Shown here one piece after another: positions 63,278 through 64,000 of a stretch of 64,000 bases of DNA. The notes beneath the pieces were generated by a model that did no database searches, was not told where the DNA came from, and saw only the letters and a program-made list of their open reading frames with translations. The DNA is from Planctomycetota bacterium (lineage in GTDB: Bacteria; Planctomycetota; UBA1135; UBA2386): positions 186,001-250,000 of the forward strand of contig JACKHZ010000010.1 of assembly GCA_020638735.1 (NCBI GenBank), given 5' to 3'. A program made the position numbers and the translations under genes. The first letter of the stretch is position 1, and each line of letters opens with the position of its first letter.

Positions 63278-64000
63278 ATGCGCAAGTCCATCACCACCGT
63301 GCTGCTCTGCGGTGCGTTCTCCCTCGGCGCCACGGCGTCCCTGCAAGCCCAGTGTGGCGAGCCCGACTTCGGTCCTTCGATCGGTTCCGGCGACGACACG
63401 GTCTTCCCGCTGCAGTCGCTCGGCTTCGCCTTCCCGTTCGCGGGCGCGACCTACACCGACGTCTTCATCTCGACCAACGGCCTGATCTACCTGTCGAACG
63501 GCGGTACGCCGGCGTCGGGTGGTTCGGGTTGCTGCAACGGCGATGCGACGATCCTGGTCGGCGGCGGGCCCATGATCGCGCCGTTCTGGACCGACCTGAA
63601 CGCCGTGAGCGGCACCGGCTCGGTGCACTTCAACACGTCGATCCCGGGCAAGGCCGTGATCACGTGGAAGAACGTCTACGAGTTCGGCGGCACCGTGCCG
63701 CGTACGATCCAGTGCCAGTTGTCGCCGGGCGGCGAGATCTACTTCTCGTACGACGGCCGCGTCACGATCGCCACGCACAACGTGCTGGTCGGGTGCTCCG
63801 AAGGCGGCGGCGCTGCGGTGCCGGCGGCGACGGACATCACTGCCGGAGTGTCGACGAGCACCGACACCCTCTACGAGCTGTTCGACTCGGCGACCAACCC
63901 GTTCGACATGGTCGACGACACGCTGCTGGTCGTGCCGACTGCGCCGGGCTGGGCCTGGGCGGCCAGCAGCTGCCCGGCCGGTCGCAACACGAACTACGGC
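63278..64000 (+). CDS. Secreted nidogen-like protein (3' end cut by window)
   Basis: The first 241 codons of an exported protein (signal TTVLLCGAFSLGATASLQAQ). The domain (LGFAFPFAGATYTDVFISTNG, cut to its F-A-F-P-F core, then IYLSNGG, then MIAPFWTDLNAVSG) aligns well with the first module of the protein at 32914, including the DDTLLVVPTAPGWAWAA ending. It should be a surface or matrix protein. The start at 63278 lacks a strong Shine-Dalgarno. It runs off the right edge of the window. Confidence 0.85.
   Translation, partial: MRKSITTVLLCGAFSLGATASLQAQCGEPDFGPSIGSGDDTVFPLQSLGFAFPFAGATYTDVFISTNGLIYLSNGGTPASGGSGCCNGDATILVGGGPMIAPFWTDLNAVSGTGSVHFNTSIPGKAVITWKNVYEFGGTVPRTIQCQLSPGGEIYFSYDGRVTIATHNVLVGCSEGGGAAVPAATDITAGVSTSTDTLYELFDSATNPFDMVDDTLLVVPTAPGWAWAASSCPAGRNTNYG

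Overview
The window is very GC-rich and densely coded on both strands. It looks like a chromosomal segment of a Planctomycetota bacterium. Supporting signs are a PVC-type cytochrome/propeller dehydrogenase, a Chlamydia-like giant GreA fusion (a PVC-superphylum trait), an ECF-like sigma factor next to a WD40 Ser/Thr kinase, a sulfatase, a ThuA-like protein, and many lipoproteins and secreted beta-rich proteins. No phylogenetic placement could be run, so this rests on gene content. I see no rRNA, tRNA, CRISPR array, insertion sequence or prophage. All starts were chosen by eye.

Layout. 1-4.9 kb: a truncated serine hydrolase, a ribbon-helix-helix protein, a DUF4262 protein, a secreted hypothetical protein, a glycosidase-like lipoprotein and an ICMT-like membrane methyltransferase. 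5.0-6.2 kb: a thioredoxin-like gene interrupted by one in-frame TGA that is followed at once by an 11-bp hairpin, a strong selenoprotein candidate. 6.4-11.1 kb: an EamA transporter, lipoproteins and an enoyl-CoA hydratase. 11.1-17.5 kb (minus strand): alpha/beta hydrolase, TPR protein, MoxR ATPase, DUF58, transglutaminase and an S41-like protein, the classic MoxR/DUF58/TgpA module. 17.6-20.5 kb: the GreA fusion and a basic-tailed protein. 20.8-24.8 kb: a membrane protein, two tandem PilT-like ATPases (the first with ruined nucleotide motifs) and a flagellin with a strong terminator.

25-32.3 kb: LptB and an enlarged signal peptidase I, ThpR, LepA and a MASE1 hybrid histidine kinase. 32.9-39.2 kb: a nidogen-like secreted protein and a kinase/sigma pair. 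39.3-46.8 kb: a divergent locus with an 18-heme periplasmic-type cytochrome, an outer-membrane beta-barrel and a 10-heme lipoprotein ending in an LVIVD propeller. It has the parts list of a porin-cytochrome conduit that carries electrons across the outer membrane. 46.8-55.2 kb: a parvulin, a PVC-type cytochrome dehydrogenase, a junction where two convergent genes have both lost their 3' ends, and a pentaheme lipoprotein translationally coupled to a sorbosone-dehydrogenase-like propeller.

55.2-64 kb: a large lipoprotein, ThuA-like protein, iron-sulfur L-serine dehydratase, sulfatase, two methyltransferases and the start of a second nidogen-like protein that runs off the window.

The two systems most worth testing are the selenocysteine-containing thioredoxin-like protein at about 5.4 kb and the porin/multiheme cytochrome locus at 39-47 kb.
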